DNA of 64,000 bases from a bacterium (GCA_022774755.1 JALFLK010000009.1:62001-126000), one strand, 5' to 3'; positions 25,083 through 35,156 are shown, numbered from the stretch's first letter. Notes: generated by a model not told the origin, from the letters alone. Numbers and translations: made by a program.

Positions 25083-25351
25083 TTTGGATGTTTAGTTTCA
25101 TTTATCTTTGATGCAAAATTTTTTGTTGCCGATGTTCTTGTTTCCGTCGTTTCGTGTTGCGGGTGTTTTTGGTTCATATGTTTCTGATATGTCTTAACAT
25201 AATTTATATTTTATATGCTGTGTTTACAGCGGTTTTTTTCTGACCGCAACTTGCTTTTGTCCGACAATACGGGAAAATTCGGTTTTGCATAAAAATTGGG
25301 ATAATAAGAGGTTAAAAGTGATTATACCCAAGAAAAAGTTGGGCTAAACTA

Positions 25352-25380
25352 TTGATAATATTTGCAAATTGTTATATAAT
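25352..25380 (+). promoter_or_regulatory. Promoter of pgk-tpiA-gpmI
   Basis: TTGATA, 17-nt spacer and consensus TATAAT, about 60 bases before pgk. Confidence 0.75.
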
Positions 25381-25445
25381 AACCTATATCTGTGAAATTT
25401 GTAATTTTGCAATATGGCTACTAATTATGGAAAGGAAGCAAAAAA

Positions 25446-26657
25446 ATGAAATTAAACAAAGTTACTGTTGACGACATCAATGTTAAGGGCAAGAAGGTTC
25501 TTGTTCGCTGTGATTTTAACGTACCTCTTAAAGACGGCGTGATTACTAACGATAACAGAATCACTGCCGCACTTCCTACAATCAAAAAGCTTATTAACGA
25601 CGGCGGCAAGGTAATCCTTTGCTCTCACTTGGGAAAACCCAAGAACGGTCCTGAGGAGAAGTTCTCTCTTGCCCCTGTTGCAGTAAGACTTTCTGAGCTT
25701 TTAGGTAAGGAAGTTGTTTTTGCAAATGATGATAATGTTGTAGGCGAAAATGCTAAAAAGGCTGTTGCGGAAATGAACAACGGCGACGTTGTACTTCTCC
25801 AGAACACAAGATTCAGAAAAGAAGAAACAAAGAACGAAGAGCCGTTCTCATCAGAGCTTGCTTCTCTCGCAGAAGTATTTGTTATGGACGCTTTCGGCAG
25901 TGCACACAGAGCTCACTGCTCAACAGTAGGCGTTACTGCTCACATAAAAGAAACAGCAGTCGGTTACCTTATGCAGAAAGAAATTGCTTACCTGGGCAAT
26001 GCAGTTGAAGACCCCGTAAGACCGTTCGTTGCAATTCTGGGCGGCGCAAAGGTTGCGGACAAGCTGAATGTTATTTCAAATCTTCTTGATAAATGCGATA
26101 CTCTTATTATCGGCGGCGGAATGTCTTATACATTCTTAAAGGCTATGGGCAAGGAAGTCGGTACATCACTTGTTGATGACACAAAGCTTGACTACTGCAA
26201 GGAAATGGTAGAAAAGGCGGAGAAGCTGGGCAAGACTTTGCTTCTCCCGAAAGATACAGTTATCACCAAGGATTTCCCCGATCCTATTGATAAGCCCGTT
26301 GACGACGCAGCTCCTGCATCGGTTGACGCTATTCCTGCTGATAAAATGGGACTTGACATCGGACCTGAAACAGCAAAGAGATATGCAGAGGCTGTTAAAT
26401 CTGCAAAGACAGTTGTTTGGAACGGACCTATGGGCGTTTCCGAGAACCCAACATTTGCAAACGGTACTATTTCCGTTGCTAAGGCTCTTGCAGAAACAGA
26501 CGCTACTACAATTATCGGCGGCGGCGACAGCGCAGCAGCAGTAATCAACCTTGGTTTTGCAGATAAGATGAGCCATATTTCAACAGGCGGCGGCGCTTCT
26601 CTTGAATATCTTGAGGGTAAAGAGCTCCCCGGAATTGCAGCAATCGCTGACAAATAA
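25446..26657 (+). CDS. pgk: Phosphoglycerate kinase
   Basis: 403 residues. It makes ATP and 3-phosphoglycerate from 1,3-bisphosphoglycerate in glycolysis. The N-terminal [11 protein letters not shown] substrate motif (about 19-29), [12 protein letters not shown] near 196 and the nucleotide-side GGGDSAAAV near 359 are intact. The start follows GGAAAGGAAG. It leads a glycolytic operon with tpiA and gpmI; gap, usually first in such clusters, is on the opposite strand about 5 kb downstream. Confidence 0.98.
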   Translation: MKLNKVTVDDINVKGKKVLVRCDFNVPLKDGVITNDNRITAALPTIKKLINDGGKVILCSHLGKPKNGPEEKFSLAPVAVRLSELLGKEVVFANDDNVVGENAKKAVAEMNNGDVVLLQNTRFRKEETKNEEPFSSELASLAEVFVMDAFGSAHRAHCSTVGVTAHIKETAVGYLMQKEIAYLGNAVEDPVRPFVAILGGAKVADKLNVISNLLDKCDTLIIGGGMSYTFLKAMGKEVGTSLVDDTKLDYCKEMVEKAEKLGKTLLLPKDTVITKDFPDPIDKPVDDAAPASVDAIPADKMGLDIGPETAKRYAEAVKSAKTVVWNGPMGVSENPTFANGTISVAKALAETDATTIIGGGDSAAAVINLGFADKMSHISTGGGASLEYLEGKELPGIAAIADK

Positions 26658-26738
26658 TTGAAAGATACCACAGGGCGGGCTCAATGTTCGCCCTTGATTT
26701 ACTTATTGAAAGACGAAAAAGACGAAAGGTGTATAATT

Positions 26739-27506
26739 ATGAACAAGCAATTAAGAAAGGCAATTATTGCCGGAAACTGGAAAATGAATAAAACTCCTGC
26801 AGAGGCTAAGGTGCTTTTGGAGCAGGTTGCTCCTTTGGTAAAGGACGCCGACTGTCAGGTTATCGCTTGCGTTCCCTTTGTAGATTTGCAGACTGCTCTT
26901 GAGGCAACTAAGGGCACCAATGTTAAAATCGGCGCAGAGAACTGCCATTGGGAAGAAAGCGGTGCATACACAGGCGAAATCTCTGCAAAAATGCTTACCT
27001 CGATGGGCGTCGAGTATGTAGTTTTAGGTCACAGCGAAAGAAGACAGTACTTTGGCGAAACCGACGAAACTGTTAATAAGAGAACAAAGGCTGCTATTGC
27101 AGCAGGCTTAAAGCCAATCGTCTGCGTAGGCGAGCTTCTTTGGGAGAGAGAATGTAACATTACCGAAGAGGTTATCGCAAGACAGATTAAGCTTGACTTG
27201 TTTGGCGTAACAGCTGAAGAGCTTAAGAATGTTGTAATCGCTTACGAGCCCGTATGGGCAATCGGCACAGGCAAAACCGCTACTGCCGACCAGGCTGAGG
27301 AGGTTTGCGGATTTATCCGTGCAACTCTTGCAAAGCTTTATTCACAGGCAGACGCTGACGCTGTTACAATCCAGTACGGCGGTTCTATGAACGACGGCAA
27401 CGCAGACGAACTTCTCTCAAAGGAGAATGTTGACGGCGGACTTATCGGCGGAGCTTCTTTGGTTGCAGAGAAATTTGCAGCTATTGTAAAAGCGGCTTCA
27501 AAATAA
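26739..27506 (+). CDS. tpiA: Triosephosphate isomerase
   Basis: 255 residues from the ATG after GAAAGGTG; an in-frame extension upstream reaching back to the pgk stop is not coding. It interconverts dihydroxyacetone phosphate and glyceraldehyde 3-phosphate. AGNWKMN near residue 11, catalytic His in VLGHSERR near 100 and Glu in AYEPVWAIGTG near 172 are present, as is the phosphate-binding YGGSMN. It lies 81 bases after pgk. Confidence 0.98.
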   Translation: MNKQLRKAIIAGNWKMNKTPAEAKVLLEQVAPLVKDADCQVIACVPFVDLQTALEATKGTNVKIGAENCHWEESGAYTGEISAKMLTSMGVEYVVLGHSERRQYFGETDETVNKRTKAAIAAGLKPIVCVGELLWERECNITEEVIARQIKLDLFGVTAEELKNVVIAYEPVWAIGTGKTATADQAEEVCGFIRATLAKLYSQADADAVTIQYGGSMNDGNADELLSKENVDGGLIGGASLVAEKFAAIVKAASK

Positions 27507-27562
27507 TTACCCTTTAATTACCCTTACGGATAAATTTCTGTATTTTACGGGAGAGATTGTAT

Positions 27563-29077
27563 ATGAAAAAACCTTTGATTTTAATGATACTTGACGGATT
27601 TGGCATTGCTCCCGAAAACGGCAACGCCATTAAGGCTGCAAAAAAGCCGAACATAGACAGACTTTTTTCGTCTAATCCTATTACTCAAATCGGCGCTTCC
27701 GGTATGGATGTCGGCTTGCCTGACGGACAGATGGGCAACAGCGAGGTGGGTCACACCAACATAGGCGCAGGCAGAGTAGTATATCAGGAGCTTACAAGAA
27801 TTACAAAGTCTATTGACGACGGAGATTTCTTTGAAAACGAGGCTCTGTGCAAGGCTATGGATAACGCAAAGGAAAAAGATTCCGCTTTGCACATTATGGG
27901 ACTTCTTTCCGACGGCGGCGTTCACAGCCACAACAAGCACCTTTACGGAATCCTTGAAATGGCAAAGAAAAAGGGACTTTCCAAGGTGTATGTCCACGCT
28001 TTTCTTGACGGACGAGATGTTCCTCCCTCCAGCGGTAAGGATTTTGTAGTTGACTGCTGTGAAAAAATCAAGGAAATCGGCGTTGGTAAAATTGCTACGG
28101 TAATGGGCCGTTACTATGCTATGGACAGGGATAATCGCTGGGAGAGAGTGGAAAAGGCTTATGCCGCCATGGTTTACGGCGAAGGCGTACAGGCTGACGA
28201 CCCGGCAGAGGCTGTTGAGGCTTCTTACAAGGACGGCGTTACCGATGAGTTTGTTGTTCCTGCCGTAATTAAGGGCGGCGCAAAAATTCAGGCTGACGAC
28301 AGCGTGGTTTTCTTTAACTTCCGCCCCGACAGAGCAAGAGAAATTACAAGAACTTTTGTTGACCCCGATTTTGACGGCTTTGATAGAAAGAACGGATTTT
28401 TCCCGCTTAGCTATGTTTGTATGACTCAGTACGACGCAACTATGCCCAATGTTATGGTTGCATTTAAGCCCGAAAGCCTGAGAAACACTTTAGGCGAGTA
28501 TATTTCGGACAAAAATATGACTCAGCTCAGAATTGCCGAAACCGAAAAGTACGCTCATGTTACTTTCTTCTTTAACGGCGGAGTTGAGAAACAGTATCCC
28601 GGCGAGGACAGAATACTTGTAAAGTCCCCTGCTGTTGCAACATATGATTTACAGCCCGAGATGAGCGCATATGAGGTTACGGACAAGCTGGTTCCGGCTA
28701 TTGAATCAGGAAAGTACGACGTAATTATTCTTAACTTTGCAAACTGCGATATGGTTGGCCACACTGGCGTGTTTGATGCGGCTGTTAAAGCGGTTGAAGC
28801 CGTTGATACCTGCGTTGGCAAGGTTACGGACGCTATTGCAAAAATGGGCGGAGTTGCGCTGATTACTGCTGACCACGGCAATGCCGACAGAATGGTTGAC
28901 GACGACGGCGAACCCTTTACTGCTCATACTACAAACCCGGTGCCGTTCTGCGTTGTAGGTTATCCCTGCAAGCTGAGAAAAGGCGGAAAGCTTGCCGATA
29001 TTGCACCTACAATGCTTGAGATTCTTAATCTTGAACAGCCTGCTGAAATGACAGGCGAATCCTTGATTGAGAAATAA
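27563..29077 (+). CDS. gpmI: 2,3-bisphosphoglycerate-independent phosphoglycerate mutase
   Basis: 504 residues from the ATG 7 bases after GGGAGAG (a TTG two codons earlier is less likely). It converts 3- to 2-phosphoglycerate with two Mn ions. The phosphoserine nucleophile is Ser60 in MGNSEVGH, the first metal ligand is in LDGFG near 11, and the late ITADHGNAD motif is complete. It ends the glycolytic operon; a strong terminator follows. No enolase gene is adjacent. Confidence 0.98.
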   Translation: MKKPLILMILDGFGIAPENGNAIKAAKKPNIDRLFSSNPITQIGASGMDVGLPDGQMGNSEVGHTNIGAGRVVYQELTRITKSIDDGDFFENEALCKAMDNAKEKDSALHIMGLLSDGGVHSHNKHLYGILEMAKKKGLSKVYVHAFLDGRDVPPSSGKDFVVDCCEKIKEIGVGKIATVMGRYYAMDRDNRWERVEKAYAAMVYGEGVQADDPAEAVEASYKDGVTDEFVVPAVIKGGAKIQADDSVVFFNFRPDRAREITRTFVDPDFDGFDRKNGFFPLSYVCMTQYDATMPNVMVAFKPESLRNTLGEYISDKNMTQLRIAETEKYAHVTFFFNGGVEKQYPGEDRILVKSPAVATYDLQPEMSAYEVTDKLVPAIESGKYDVIILNFANCDMVGHTGVFDAAVKAVEAVDTCVGKVTDAIAKMGGVALITADHGNADRMVDDDGEPFTAHTTNPVPFCVVGYPCKLRKGGKLADIAPTMLEILNLEQPAEMTGESLIEK

Positions 29078-29118
29078 TTGCTGTAAAGTATCAGAATTTT
29101 TAATTTAATGTAATATTA

Positions 29119-29158
29119 AGAGCCTTGGCATAAAACCTGATTGCCAAGGCTCTTTTTG
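29119..29158 (+). terminator. Terminator of the glycolytic operon
   Basis: A 12-bp perfect stem (AGAGCCTTGGCA and complement) followed by TTTTTGTTT. Confidence 0.88.
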
Positions 29159-29224
29159 TTTGACTTTTTAAGTATAAAATTGCTTTTTGGTAAACTCTGA
29201 CTCAGCTGTTGTTACTCAATATTA

Positions 29225-30145
29225 TTATTTAGATGAATCGTTCAACCAGCTTTTAATAATGCCTATATCCTCCTCGTGAATACCGTGAATATCGTCATCG
29301 TAAGCCTTGAAAAGATTATTGGGATTATTATTTTCAATCTCTTTTGCAAGCTGTTCCGCCTGCCCGAAAGACACCTGCTTGTCCTGACGACTGTGAATAA
29401 TCAAAGTTGGTACGGTTAGTTTTTCGCTCCAGCATAAAGCGGAGCGCTTTTTGTATCTGTCGGGGAAAGCGTCCGGAGAACCGCCGATTATATTGTTCAG
29501 AAGCTTAGCCATATCCTCTCTTTCGTTATAGCACAGAGCAAGGTCGGCAGGGGCTGAAATCCCGATTATCCGCTTAATTCGGCTGTCTTTCGAAGCGCAA
29601 ATATAGGTCATCATACCGCCCCGTGAAACTCCTGACATACACAAATCATCAATATCGGCAAAAGCAAAATTTTCGCATAAATCAATAAGTTTCAGTACAT
29701 CGTTAATATCGCTTCCGCCTAATTCATCTTTTGAGCTTTCTCCGTTAAATCCCCTGTACTGGGAAGCGATTACAATGCGATTTATTTCGGTACATATTTC
29801 AGCTGTGTCGTTATCCTGCAGAGCTCCGATTTTGCCAAGATTATTTCCGCCTCGGTTGTAAATCATTACTTTGCAGGGAGTTTTGCTTTGAATACAATCA
29901 ATGGGAACAGATATATATCCCAATATATCGCCTCCGTCTGTTTCGTAAGTGAATTTATAGGAAAGGCAGGCGGGATATACGTTGTTGTTTGCTAACTGTT
30001 CGATGTTTTTAATGCCGTTTATACCGTCGTAAGTTTCAAAATTGTATTCATTATCCGGCAGGTGAATTATATCGTTTTTATTACATCCGCTTAGAAAAAA
30101 CACAATTAACAGCAGCATCAATACTATTGAAGTGATATGTTTCAT
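29225..30145 (-). CDS. Alpha/beta-hydrolase lipoprotein (prolyl oligopeptidase/S9-like)
   Basis: 306 residues. Lipobox FLSGC with Cys21 predicts a lipoprotein facing outward. The fold is an alpha/beta hydrolase with the nucleophile elbow SGVSRGG (Ser174), a likely catalytic Asp255 in HSRQDKQV, and His at 287 or 290 in DDIHGIH. It resembles secreted S9-type peptidases or esterases; peptide and acyl ester substrates are both possible. It lies downstream of the GNAT gene on the same strand with 15 bases between them, so co-transcription is likely. Confidence 0.82.
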   Translation of the reverse strand: MKHITSIVLMLLLIVFFLSGCNKNDIIHLPDNEYNFETYDGINGIKNIEQLANNNVYPACLSYKFTYETDGGDILGYISVPIDCIQSKTPCKVMIYNRGGNNLGKIGALQDNDTAEICTEINRIVIASQYRGFNGESSKDELGGSDINDVLKLIDLCENFAFADIDDLCMSGVSRGGMMTYICASKDSRIKRIIGISAPADLALCYNEREDMAKLLNNIIGGSPDAFPDRYKKRSALCWSEKLTVPTLIIHSRQDKQVSFGQAEQLAKEIENNNPNNLFKAYDDDIHGIHEEDIGIIKSWLNDSSK

Positions 30146-30160
30146 AATGTTAACCCCTTA

Positions 30161-30652
30161 TCAGAGATTTATGTAAAATGGGATAATATCCTCAAATTTT
30201 CCGTCTTTAAGGCGGAAACCGCCCTTAATCGTGCCTAACTTTATAAATCCAAGCTTTTCATAAAGCTTAATAGCAGGGGTGTTGGATTTTACCACGGCGT
30301 TAAATTGAAGAATTTTAAATCCCAGTTGTTTCGCCTTTTTCATACAATGGCGCACAAGGGCTTCGCCGATTCCTGCGCCTCTTTTTGATATATCCACAGC
30401 GTAGCTTGCGTTTGAAATATGTCCGCACCTGCCAACGTTGTTGGGGTGGAGTATATAAAGCCCCAATACCTCGTTGCTCTCATTGTCAAGAGCAACGGCG
30501 GTGAAGCTTTGTGATTTAAAAAATTCAATTCCCTGCGGGATGGTCATCGGTTCTTCCTGAGGGAATGCGTTGCCTTGCCCGACGACCTGGTTCCAAATTC
30601 CGACTGCGCTGTCGGCGAATTTTTCATTAAACTCTACTATTTCATAACTCAT
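30161..30652 (-). CDS. GNAT-family N-acetyltransferase
   Basis: 163 residues from the ATG preceded by GAGGATAG; a longer frame runs into the gap terminator and is not coding. The acetyl-CoA loop RGAGIGEALVRH (about 95-106) and the later NTPAIKLYEKLGF segment are typical of GNAT enzymes of the RimI/phosphinothricin group. The acceptor is unknown. The gap terminator immediately precedes it, so it depends on read-through from gap or an unseen promoter. Confidence 0.88.
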   Translation of the reverse strand: MSYEIVEFNEKFADSAVGIWNQVVGQGNAFPQEEPMTIPQGIEFFKSQSFTAVALDNESNEVLGLYILHPNNVGRCGHISNASYAVDISKRGAGIGEALVRHCMKKAKQLGFKILQFNAVVKSNTPAIKLYEKLGFIKLGTIKGGFRLKDGKFEDIIPFYINL

Positions 30653-30663
30653 TTCTATCCTCA

Positions 30664-30695
30664 AAAAATAATGGCAGAGTAAAAACTCTGCCATT
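30664..30695 (-). terminator. Terminator of gap
   Basis: An 11-bp perfect stem (AATGGCAGAGT, AAAA loop), followed on the minus strand by ATTTTTT, 19 bases after the gap stop codon. Confidence 0.85.
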
Positions 30696-30713
30696 AATAT
30701 CAATCAGTAATAA

Positions 30714-31745
30714 TTAGCCTAATTCAGCAAAATATTTGATTGTTCTAACCATCTGGCTTGTGTAGCTGTTCTCATTATCGTACCAAGAAACAACCTGAAC
30801 CTCATAAAGGTCGTCTGCAATCTTAGATACCATTGTCTGAGTAGCGTCAAAGAGTGAACCGTAACGCATACCGATAACGTCTGAAGAAACGATAGGATCT
30901 TCGTTATAACCGAAAGACTCGGAAGCAGCAGCCTTCATAGCGGCGTTGATGCCCTCAACTGTAACGTCCTTGCCCTTAACAACAGCAGTAAGGATTGTTG
31001 TTGAACCTGTAGGACCAGGAACACGCTGAGCAGAACCGATGAGCTTGCCGTTAAGCTCGGGGATAACAAGACCGATAGCCTTTGCAGCACCTGTTGAGTT
31101 AGGAACGATGTTAGCAGCGCCGGCTCTTGCTCTTCTCAGGTCGCCCTTTCTGTGAGGACCGTCAAGAATCATCTGGTCGCCTGTGTAAGCGTGGATAGTT
31201 GACATAATACCGCTCTGGATTTCAGCATACTTGTTAAGAGTATCAGCCATAGGAGCCAGGCAGTTTGTTGTGCAGGAAGCAGCAGAGATGATTGTGTCAT
31301 CAGCTGTAAGAGTTTTCTCGTTTACGCTGTAAACGATAGTTTTAAGGTCATTGCCGGCAGGAGCAGAAATAACAACCTTCTTAGCGCCTGCGTCAAGGTG
31401 AGCCTGTGACTTAGCCTTCGAAGTATAGAAGCCTGTGCACTCCAAAACTACATCTACGCCGATTTCGCCCCAAGGAAGCTCAGCAGCGTTTGGCTTAGCG
31501 TAAATTGTGATTTCCTTGCCGTCTACGATAATTGAGTTTTCGCCAGCTTCAACAGTGTGAAGCTTCTCGCCGATTCTGCCGCAGTAGCCGCCCTGTGCTG
31601 TATCATACTTTAAAAGATCAGCAAGCATTTTAGGATCTGTAAGATCGTTGATAGCTACTACTTCGTAACCCTCTGCACCAAACATCTGTCTGAATGCAAG
31701 ACGGCCGATACGGCCGAAACCATTGATTGCAACTTTTACTGACAT
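30714..31745 (-). CDS. gap: Glyceraldehyde-3-phosphate dehydrogenase
   Basis: 343 residues. NAD-dependent oxidation and phosphorylation of glyceraldehyde 3-phosphate. The Rossmann motif NGFGRIGR (8-15), catalytic Cys158 in [12 protein letters not shown] and the late [12 protein letters not shown] motif are intact. A strong AGGAGG site and a clear promoter precede it. It is unusual only in standing on the opposite strand from pgk-tpiA-gpmI, about 1.6 kb beyond the end of that operon. Confidence 0.98.
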   Translation of the reverse strand: MSVKVAINGFGRIGRLAFRQMFGAEGYEVVAINDLTDPKMLADLLKYDTAQGGYCGRIGEKLHTVEAGENSIIVDGKEITIYAKPNAAELPWGEIGVDVVLECTGFYTSKAKSQAHLDAGAKKVVISAPAGNDLKTIVYSVNEKTLTADDTIISAASCTTNCLAPMADTLNKYAEIQSGIMSTIHAYTGDQMILDGPHRKGDLRRARAGAANIVPNSTGAAKAIGLVIPELNGKLIGSAQRVPGPTGSTTILTAVVKGKDVTVEGINAAMKAAASESFGYNEDPIVSSDVIGMRYGSLFDATQTMVSKIADDLYEVQVVSWYDNENSYTSQMVRTIKYFAELG

Positions 31746-31779
31746 TATAATATTCCTCCTGTTAATTTAAGGTATCTAT

Positions 31780-31808
31780 ATGATATTACATTTTTGTAGG
31801 AATTTCAA
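31780..31808 (-). promoter_or_regulatory. Promoter of gap
   Basis: On the minus strand TTGAAA, 17-nt spacer and TATCAT, about 35 bases before the start codon. Confidence 0.75.
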
Positions 31809-31971
31809 GGGCTTTGATAAAAATTTAACAAAAATTTTCCCATTTTTATAATTTGCTGTAAAACCGGCTGATATACGGTGCAAATTTGTATATTTATAAA
31901 TAAAAACAGTCATTTTTGCTAATAAATTTCCTAATAATAATTATTTATTTGCAAAATAAGCCGAATTATTC

Positions 31972-32000
31972 TTGACAACGCCGAGTATATAATATAAAAT
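31972..32000 (+). promoter_or_regulatory. Promoter ahead of rny
   Basis: Consensus TTGACA, 17-nt spacer and TAAAAT. Transcription would start near 32006, giving a leader of nearly 290 nt. Confidence 0.65.
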
Positions 32001-32025
32001 GTATGTGTGCAGTTAAAATGGTGCA

Positions 32026-32061
32026 GAATAGGCGAGTTTAGAATTCGCTTATTCATTTTTT
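32026..32061 (+). terminator. Terminator-like hairpin in the rny leader (attenuator or small RNA end)
   Basis: GAATAGGCGA pairs with TCGCTTATTC (one G-T pair) and is followed by ATTTTTT, only about 20 nt from the predicted transcription start. Transcripts ending here would be roughly 55 nt long. Confidence 0.55.
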
Positions 32062-32292
32062 AATCAGACTCTTAACGAGCCGTTATTTATAGATATTTTT
32101 TAATTTATATCCATTTTTTATTTTTGTCTGCCTGTAAAACCTTTATCAAACCGGTTTTGCGTGCGGAGTTGATATATCCTTTATTAAAATATTTTTTGGA
32201 AAATTGAATATCTTTACTTTAACGGCACCGGTGAGTTGATTTTGATTGTATTAATTAATTGGAAATCATCAAATCAAGGAGGTGTCAGTAAA

Positions 32293-33846
32293 ATGGAACT
32301 TTGGTTGTCTATCGTGCTTATTGCCGCAGGTGTGGCAGTCGGCTGTGCAGTCGGTATTGCAGTGGGAATCGCCTATCGCAAAAGCGTTGCGGAAAAAGAA
32401 ATCGGCAGCGCCGAGCAAGAGGCTAACAAGATAGTTTCAGAGGCTATTAAAACAGCGGAAGCCAAGAAAAAAGAGGCTATCTTAGAGGGAAAGGACGAGC
32501 TTCATCGTCTAAGGAACGAAAACGACAAGGAAATTGCTGACAGAAGAAAGGAAGTTCAGCGCCAGGAGAGGCGTATCCAGCAGAAAGAGGAAACTCTTGA
32601 CAAAAAAATTGACAACTTAGAGGCAAAAGAGGACCGTGTTAATAAGCGCCTTAAGGATGTTGAAAACAGGCTTGCTGAGGTTGAGCAGGTTAAGAAAAGC
32701 CAGTTTGAGATGTTGGAGAGAATCTCGGGCTATACTGCTGAGCAGGCAAAAGAGTATTTGCTTGCTCAGATTGAGCAGGAGTTAACCCACGAAAAAGCTG
32801 TCAAGATTATGGACTTTGAACAGCAGATTAAGGACGAGTCGGATAGACTTGCAAGAAATGTAATTTCCCTTTCCATTCAAAGGCTTGCGGCTGACCAGGT
32901 GGCAGAGGCTACCGTGTCCGTTGTACCTTTGCCTAACGACGAAATGAAAGGCAGAATTATCGGCAGAGAGGGCAGAAATATCAGAGCTATTGAAACAATC
33001 ACGGGTGTTGACCTTATTATTGACGACACACCCGAGGCAATTACGCTTTCAAGCTTTGAGCCTGTAAGGCGTGAAATTGCAAGAATTGCCCTGGAGAAGC
33101 TGATTGCCGACGGCAGAATTCATCCGGCAAGAATTGAAGAAATGGTTGACAAGGCTCGCCGTGAGGTTGAGGCTACAATCAAGCAAGAGGGCGAAAGAGC
33201 CGTTATGGAGGTTGGCGTCAACGGTATTCATCCCGAGCTTATTAAGCTTTTGGGTAAGCTTAAATACCGCACCAGCTACGGCCAGAATGTTTTGAATCAT
33301 TCAATAGAGGTTGCATATCTCTCCGGTATTATGGCGTCAGAGCTTGGACTTGACCCGACTATTGCAAAGCGTGCAGGCTTGCTTCACGATATAGGCAAGG
33401 CGCTTGACCACGAGATGGAAGGCACCCATATTGAATTGGGAGTTAATGTTGCAAGAAAATACAAGGAGAGCGACGCAGTTATTCATGCTATTCAGGCTCA
33501 TCACGGCGATGTTGAGGCTAAAACCGTAGTTGCCTGTCTTGTTCAGGCGGCTGACGCAATATCTGCGGCTCGCCCGGGCGCAAGGCGTGAAAACCTTGAA
33601 AATTACATTAAGCGTCTCCAAAGACTTGAGGAGGTTGCGTCCTCTTTTGAGGGAGTTGAGCGTTCCTTTGCAATTCAGGCGGGTCGTGAGGTTAGGATTA
33701 TGGTTAAGCCCGAGGTTATAAATGATGAGCGAATGGTTCCTCTTGCAAGAGAAATCTGTAATAAGATTGAGGAAGACCTTGAATATCCCGGACAGATTAA
33801 AGTTAATATAATAAGAGAAAACCGTGCGGTTGACTTTGCAAAATAA
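32293..33846 (+). CDS. rny: Ribonuclease Y
   Basis: 517 residues from the ATG after AAGGAGGTG; an in-frame extension upstream lacks a ribosome-binding site. Membrane-bound endoribonuclease that starts mRNA decay. Layout: N-terminal membrane helix (about 2-24), long charged coiled coil (about 28-200), KH RNA-binding domain (about 206-270 with [15 protein letters not shown]), and HD catalytic domain (about 335-430) with His365-Asp366 in [12 protein letters not shown]. Length is normal. Its long leader with a terminator-like hairpin suggests transcriptional attenuation. Confidence 0.97.
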   Translation: MELWLSIVLIAAGVAVGCAVGIAVGIAYRKSVAEKEIGSAEQEANKIVSEAIKTAEAKKKEAILEGKDELHRLRNENDKEIADRRKEVQRQERRIQQKEETLDKKIDNLEAKEDRVNKRLKDVENRLAEVEQVKKSQFEMLERISGYTAEQAKEYLLAQIEQELTHEKAVKIMDFEQQIKDESDRLARNVISLSIQRLAADQVAEATVSVVPLPNDEMKGRIIGREGRNIRAIETITGVDLIIDDTPEAITLSSFEPVRREIARIALEKLIADGRIHPARIEEMVDKARREVEATIKQEGERAVMEVGVNGIHPELIKLLGKLKYRTSYGQNVLNHSIEVAYLSGIMASELGLDPTIAKRAGLLHDIGKALDHEMEGTHIELGVNVARKYKESDAVIHAIQAHHGDVEAKTVVACLVQAADAISAARPGARRENLENYIKRLQRLEEVASSFEGVERSFAIQAGREVRIMVKPEVINDERMVPLAREICNKIEEDLEYPGQIKVNIIRENRAVDFAK

Positions 33847-33890
33847 ATGCAGGTTTTCTTGATTGACTTTTTTAGTTCACATTAAAAATC

Positions 33891-33916
33891 AGGCGGTGCT
33901 TAGCACCGCCTTTTTA
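33891..33916 (+). terminator. Terminator of rny
   Basis: AGGCGGTGC pairs with GCACCGCCT with a 3-nt loop, followed by a run of T. Confidence 0.9.
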
Positions 33917-33948
33917 CATTATAGGTTATAGAAAATTGCTATAGTTTA

Positions 33949-34030
33949 TAGAGAATTGCTCGGATGTACTCGGGCATAAAAGGTTATTGCCGGCAAAAGT
34001 TGTTTGCCCGGATTGCGTGTCGAGGTACTC
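33949..34030 (+). repeat. Interspersed repeat family A, copy 2
   Basis: About 82 bases matching 19796-19880 with scattered substitutions, including CTCGGGCATAAAAGG and ATTGCGTGTCGAGGTACTC. It lies directly after the rny terminator, as copy 1 lies after the M23 terminator. Open frames across it are artefacts of the repeat. The rest of the 33847-34161 gap holds only the rny terminator and the third, partial copy. Confidence 0.75.
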
Positions 34031-34102
34031 AAATATTTGATTTTATTGGAAATCGCTTTTATCGGTCGGGCGACATAGTGTTCTGCAAAATCAATCTTTC
34101 TT

Positions 34103-34129
34103 CCCGGATTGCGTGTCGAGGTACTCGAC
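34103..34129 (+). repeat. Interspersed repeat family A, partial copy 3
   Basis: Only the right end of the repeat is present: CCCGGATTGCGTGTCGAGG and then the perfect GTCGAG-GTA-CTCGAC hairpin. It is 73 bases downstream of copy 2, suggesting partial duplication or decay. Confidence 0.7.
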
Positions 34130-34161
34130 ATAGGATTTAAGTTGAGATATAGAAATTTACA

Positions 34162-34677
34162 TTAAAATTCAATGCCTTTTCTTGCTCTGAATCCGTTGTC
34201 ATAGGGATGCTTTACTTTTTTCATACGGGTGATGTAGTCTGCAATATCAAGGAATTTTTCACCCGGATTATGACCCGTCATAATTATCTCAAGGTGTGAA
34301 GGGGCGTCGGTTAAAAAATTGTAAACCTGATTTTCGCTGAGCATACCGGCATTTATGGCGTCAAATATTTCATCGAAAATTAAAATATTGTAATTGGACA
34401 TAAGGGCGGTTCTGACCGAGCTTTCAAACATATCTCTGTAAATTTTAGAAGCCTGTGCTTTTTGTGTTTCGGTCATATTAAAGGTAAAATCAAGCTCTAA
34501 GGGGCAGGGGGTGAGGTCGATTCCGTCTAAATCGGAAAGCGCTTCTCTTTCACCCGTGTCGTTTTTCTTTAAAAACTGCACAAAGAGAACTTTCATTCCT
34601 CTGCCGCAGGCACGCACGGCGGCTCCGATTGCGGCGGTGGTTTTTCCCTTGCCGTCACCGTAATAAATTTGAATCAA
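34162..34677 (-). CDS. cobO: Cob(I)yrinic acid a,c-diamide adenosyltransferase
   Basis: 171 residues, TTG start with GGGGGAGG 9 bases upstream. CobA/CobO/BtuR-type ATP:corrinoid adenosyltransferase, which attaches the 5'-deoxyadenosyl ligand to cobalamin or its precursors. P-loop GDGKGKTTA at 7-15, VQFLKK near 33 and the FDEIFDAI acidic motif near 101 fit the family. It stands alone without other cobalamin genes, which fits salvage rather than synthesis. A good minus-strand promoter precedes it. Confidence 0.93.
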   Translation of the reverse strand: MIQIYYGDGKGKTTAAIGAAVRACGRGMKVLFVQFLKKNDTGEREALSDLDGIDLTPCPLELDFTFNMTETQKAQASKIYRDMFESSVRTALMSNYNILIFDEIFDAINAGMLSENQVYNFLTDAPSHLEIIMTGHNPGEKFLDIADYITRMKKVKHPYDNGFRARKGIEF

Positions 34678-34717
34678 AATCAGCGCCTCCCCCTTGATTT
34701 ATCAGTGATACACTATT

Positions 34718-34746
34718 ATTATATATTTTAAAAGTGTAATTTTCAA
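34718..34746 (-). promoter_or_regulatory. Promoter of cobO
   Basis: On the minus strand TTGAAA, 17-nt spacer and TATAAT, about 40 bases before the start. No cobalamin riboswitch fits in so short a leader. Confidence 0.72.
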
Positions 34747-34797
34747 GACTGTTATTCCTGAATTATACAAATTTTTTTATATTTTGGAGAAGATTAT

Positions 34798-34920
34798 ATG
34801 AAAAAGAAGAAAAACCGCAGTAACACGAGAGGTTTATTGGTGAGGATTACCGCATTGACAATAGCCGGACTTATGGTTTTGTCTGTGTTCGGAGTGTTGA
34901 TTTACTCGAATTTTCAATAA
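34798..34920 (+). CDS. 40-residue basic single-pass membrane protein
   Basis: ATG with TTTGGAGAAG 6 bases upstream, 40 codons, TAA stop. The N-terminus is strongly basic (MKKKKNRSNTRG), followed by one hydrophobic helix (about 15-36, LLVRITALTIAGLMVLSVFG). The positive-inside rule puts the N-terminus in the cytoplasm. It is between cobO and the ribosomal superoperon and shares no operon with either. No family recognised; its ribosome-binding site and gene-like composition support it. Confidence 0.6.
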   Translation: MKKKKNRSNTRGLLVRITALTIAGLMVLSVFGVLIYSNFQ

Positions 34921-34999
34921 CCAGTGCATATTTGTGCATTGTCAATAAAAAAACAGCGAAAAGCACTCAAAAATTCTAAGAATGATTTTTATCTAAACA

Positions 35000-35028
35000 T
35001 TGCAAAATATAGGCATATATTGTATAAT
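35000..35028 (+). promoter_or_regulatory. Promoter of the S10-spc-alpha superoperon
   Basis: TTGCAA, 17-nt spacer and consensus TATAAT. It predicts a leader of about 340 nt before rpsJ. Confidence 0.75.
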
Positions 35029-35156
35029 ATCACTTGCGTGACTGCACATTAGATATGCGTTGAAGCGGGAGGTTGCGGCTGAAAAAGGCCGGTTTTTCCG
35101 TGGAGTATGTCCGATTTTAAACCGGGCGAATCATTATTAAGATTTGTGGAGTATTT

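Larger units (their letters stand above)
25028..25445. other. Intergenic region between ABC operon and pgk
   Basis: This 418-base gap holds the operon terminator, a weak hairpin with a T-run at 25217-25239 (GCTGT-GTTT-ACAGC), and the pgk promoter. I see no gene in it. Confidence 0.5.
31746..32292. other. Divergent intergenic region gap/rny
   Basis: This 547-base, very AT-rich gap contains the gap promoter (minus), a promoter for rny (plus) and a terminator-like hairpin within the rny leader. No gene is seen. Confidence 0.55.

Noticed and set aside
33946-34131. 61-residue minus-strand frame
   Set aside because: It consists of the dispersed repeat family A copies; the internal STSTRNPG duplication comes from the repeated DNA.
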